NCBI GenBank assembly: GCA_041483455.1
Contig: JBGPFS010000173.1
Span: 1-5,601, forward strand
From: JBGPFS01 sp041483455
GTDB taxonomy: Bacteria > Chloroflexota > Limnocylindria > Limnocylindrales > CSP1-4
Length of the DNA: 5,601 nt
Direction: 5' to 3'
The notes beneath the pieces are model-generated. The model searched no databases. It had not been told where the DNA came from and saw only the letters and a list, made by a program, of their open reading frames with translations. This document shows positions 4,865 to 5,601 of this stretch, piece by piece. How positions within the stretch are numbered: the first letter of the stretch is position 1; each line of letters starts with the position of its first letter. The position numbers and the translations under genes were made by a program.

Positions 4865-5601
4865 ATGGCCCGCCGGACCGCCGGTCCGCCCACCGTCGCG
4901 CTCCGGCTCGTCGTCGACGACGCGCCGGCGTCGATCCCGGCCGTCCTCGAGCGGATCGCCCGGGCGGGTGGGCTCCTGCGGACGCTGAGCACGGTCCGCC
5001 AGATCGAGGGGGTCGCGGCGGCGGTCGAGGGCGGCGCGGCGGCGGGCGGGGCGGCGGCGGGCGGCGGCGCGGCAGGCGGGGCGGCGGGCGGCGCGGCGGC
5101 CGGCACGAGCGTGCCGCGCGGCGAGGCCGAGCTCGAGATCGAGGTCCAGGGCCTCACCGACGAGGAGATCGTCCGGGCCATCCACGGGACGCCGGGGCTG
5201 CGCGTCCACCGGTTCACGCGCTCGCTCGAGAAGGTCTTCGGGAAGCGGATCATCGTCATCGGGGGCGGCGCCCAGGTCGCCCAGGTCGCCCTGGGCGCGG
5301 TGAGCGAGGCGGACCGCCACAACCTGCGCGGCGAGCGGATCAGCGTCGACACGATCGCCCTCGTCGGCGAGGAGCATCTCGCCGCGGCGGTCCGGGCGGT
5401 GGCGGACCTGCCCCGGGCCCGGCTCCTGGTGCTGGCCGGCTCGATCATGGGCGGCGACGTCTCCCGCGCCGCGGACGAGCTCCGGGCGGTCGGGATCCCG
5501 ATCATCGCCCTGAACATGGTCGGCTCGATCACCGAGCACGTCGACCTGGTCGTCTCGGACCCGGTCCAGGCCGGCACGATGGCCGTGATGGCGATCGCCG
5601 A
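4865..5601 (+). CDS. ACT-DUF5612 protein with Ala/Gly insert in the ACT domain, 3' end cut off
   Basis: The frame is open from ATG 4865 to the window edge (245 complete codons), preceded by GGAG (4856-4859) at 5 nt. Residues 10-55 give an ACT-like strand, helix and strand (TVALRLVVDD; SIPAVLERIARAGG; LRTLSTVRQIEG). Residues 56-80 are purely Ala and Gly. Residues 87-117 supply the missing strand, helix and strand (EAELEIEVQGL; DEEIVRAIHGTPG; LRVHRF). From LEKVFGKR (121) onward the sequence matches what I recall of the DUF5612 family, best known from archaea: IIVIGGGAQVAQVALG, SEADRHNLRGERISVDT, VLAGSIMGG, then SDPVQAGTMAVMAIA. The glycine-rich IGGGAQVAQVA loop after a hydrophobic strand suggests a nucleotide-like or small-molecule site, which is inference. 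The biochemical function of DUF5612 is not known to me. By comparison with the family, probably only a short C-terminal piece is missing. Confidence 0.85.
   Translation, partial: MARRTAGPPTVALRLVVDDAPASIPAVLERIARAGGLLRTLSTVRQIEGVAAAVEGGAAAGGAAAGGGAAGGAAGGAAAGTSVPRGEAELEIEVQGLTDEEIVRAIHGTPGLRVHRFTRSLEKVFGKRIIVIGGGAQVAQVALGAVSEADRHNLRGERISVDTIALVGEEHLAAAVRAVADLPRARLLVLAGSIMGGDVSRAADELRAVGIPIIALNMVGSITEHVDLVVSDPVQAGTMAVMAIA
5029..5104 (+). repeat. Low-complexity GC tract coding the Ala/Gly linker
   Basis: 76 bases contain only G and C except for a single A at 5074. They are irregular GCG, GGC and GGG units coding for the Ala/Gly stretch (residues 56-80) of the ACT-DUF5612 protein. The reading frame is kept across it, and good family sequence lies on both sides. 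Such tracts vary by slippage between strains and are error-prone in sequencing and assembly. Confidence 0.8.

Noticed and set aside
5029..5104. G-quadruplex in the Ala/Gly coding tract
   Set aside because: There are several GGG runs, but I could not find four within loops of seven bases or fewer, so a canonical quadruplex is not supported.
5270..5291. Tandem repeat of GCCCAGGTC in the DUF5612 gene
   Set aside because: It codes for the conserved GGGAQVAQVA motif of the family, so it reflects protein conservation and not a DNA repeat element.
4547..5577. Long minus-strand open frames opposite the ACT genes
   Set aside because: They are antisense shadows of two proteins with recognisable ACT and DUF5612 sequence.

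Overview
The window is about 70% GC by eye, with coding genes that strongly favour G or C at third codon positions. It contains a MarR regulator, a DHA2-type MFS exporter, a Rieske protein, a LOG-family hydrolase, ACT/DUF5612 proteins and the first codons of a probable flavin/F420-dependent luciferase-like oxidoreductase. This mix, with very tight gene packing, suits an uncultured high-GC soil or freshwater bacterium. Chloroflexota (Limnocylindria-like) is my first guess and Actinomycetota second; the sequence alone does not decide this. I see no insertion sequence, integrase, tRNA, rRNA or CRISPR array. No gene-free stretch exceeds about 155 bases.

Layout. (1) Bases 1-38, minus strand: the first 12 codons of a probable LLM-class oxidoreductase. 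(2) Bases 39-193: a divergent intergenic region with a near-consensus sigma-70 promoter (TTGACA-N16-TATGAT) facing right, a candidate operator over it and a possible 13-codon leader ORF. (3) Bases 194-3013, plus strand: a three-gene operon of a MarR regulator with a histidine-rich tail, a 14-TM DHA2-family MFS exporter (stop and start overlap by 4 bp) and a small Rieske [2Fe-2S] protein starting 10 bp after the exporter. (4) Bases 3018-3767, minus strand: a LOG-family nucleoside-monophosphate phosphoribohydrolase, converging on the Rieske gene with 4 bp between stop codons. (5) Bases 3897-4076, plus strand: a 59-residue protein with two membrane segments. (6) Bases 4159-4536, minus strand: an ArsC/Spx-like thioredoxin-fold protein without the catalytic cysteine. 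(7) Bases 4580 to the right edge, plus strand: a 90-residue single-ACT protein followed 12 bp later by an ACT-DUF5612 protein, whose ACT domain carries a 25-residue Ala/Gly insert and which is cut by the window end.

How the genes may work together. The first operon looks like a self-regulated efflux cassette: a ligand-responsive repressor controls its own transcription and that of the exporter, with a Rieske electron carrier as an unexpected third member. The LOG, small-membrane and ArsC-like genes look like single transcription units. The ACT pair probably senses an amino acid or related small molecule through ACT domains; the output of DUF5612 is unknown. I did not find a clearly new multi-gene system. 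The best leads are the ACT/ACT-DUF5612 pair, the Rieske protein with an insert in an exporter operon, the histidine-tailed MarR and the cysteine-less ArsC-like protein.
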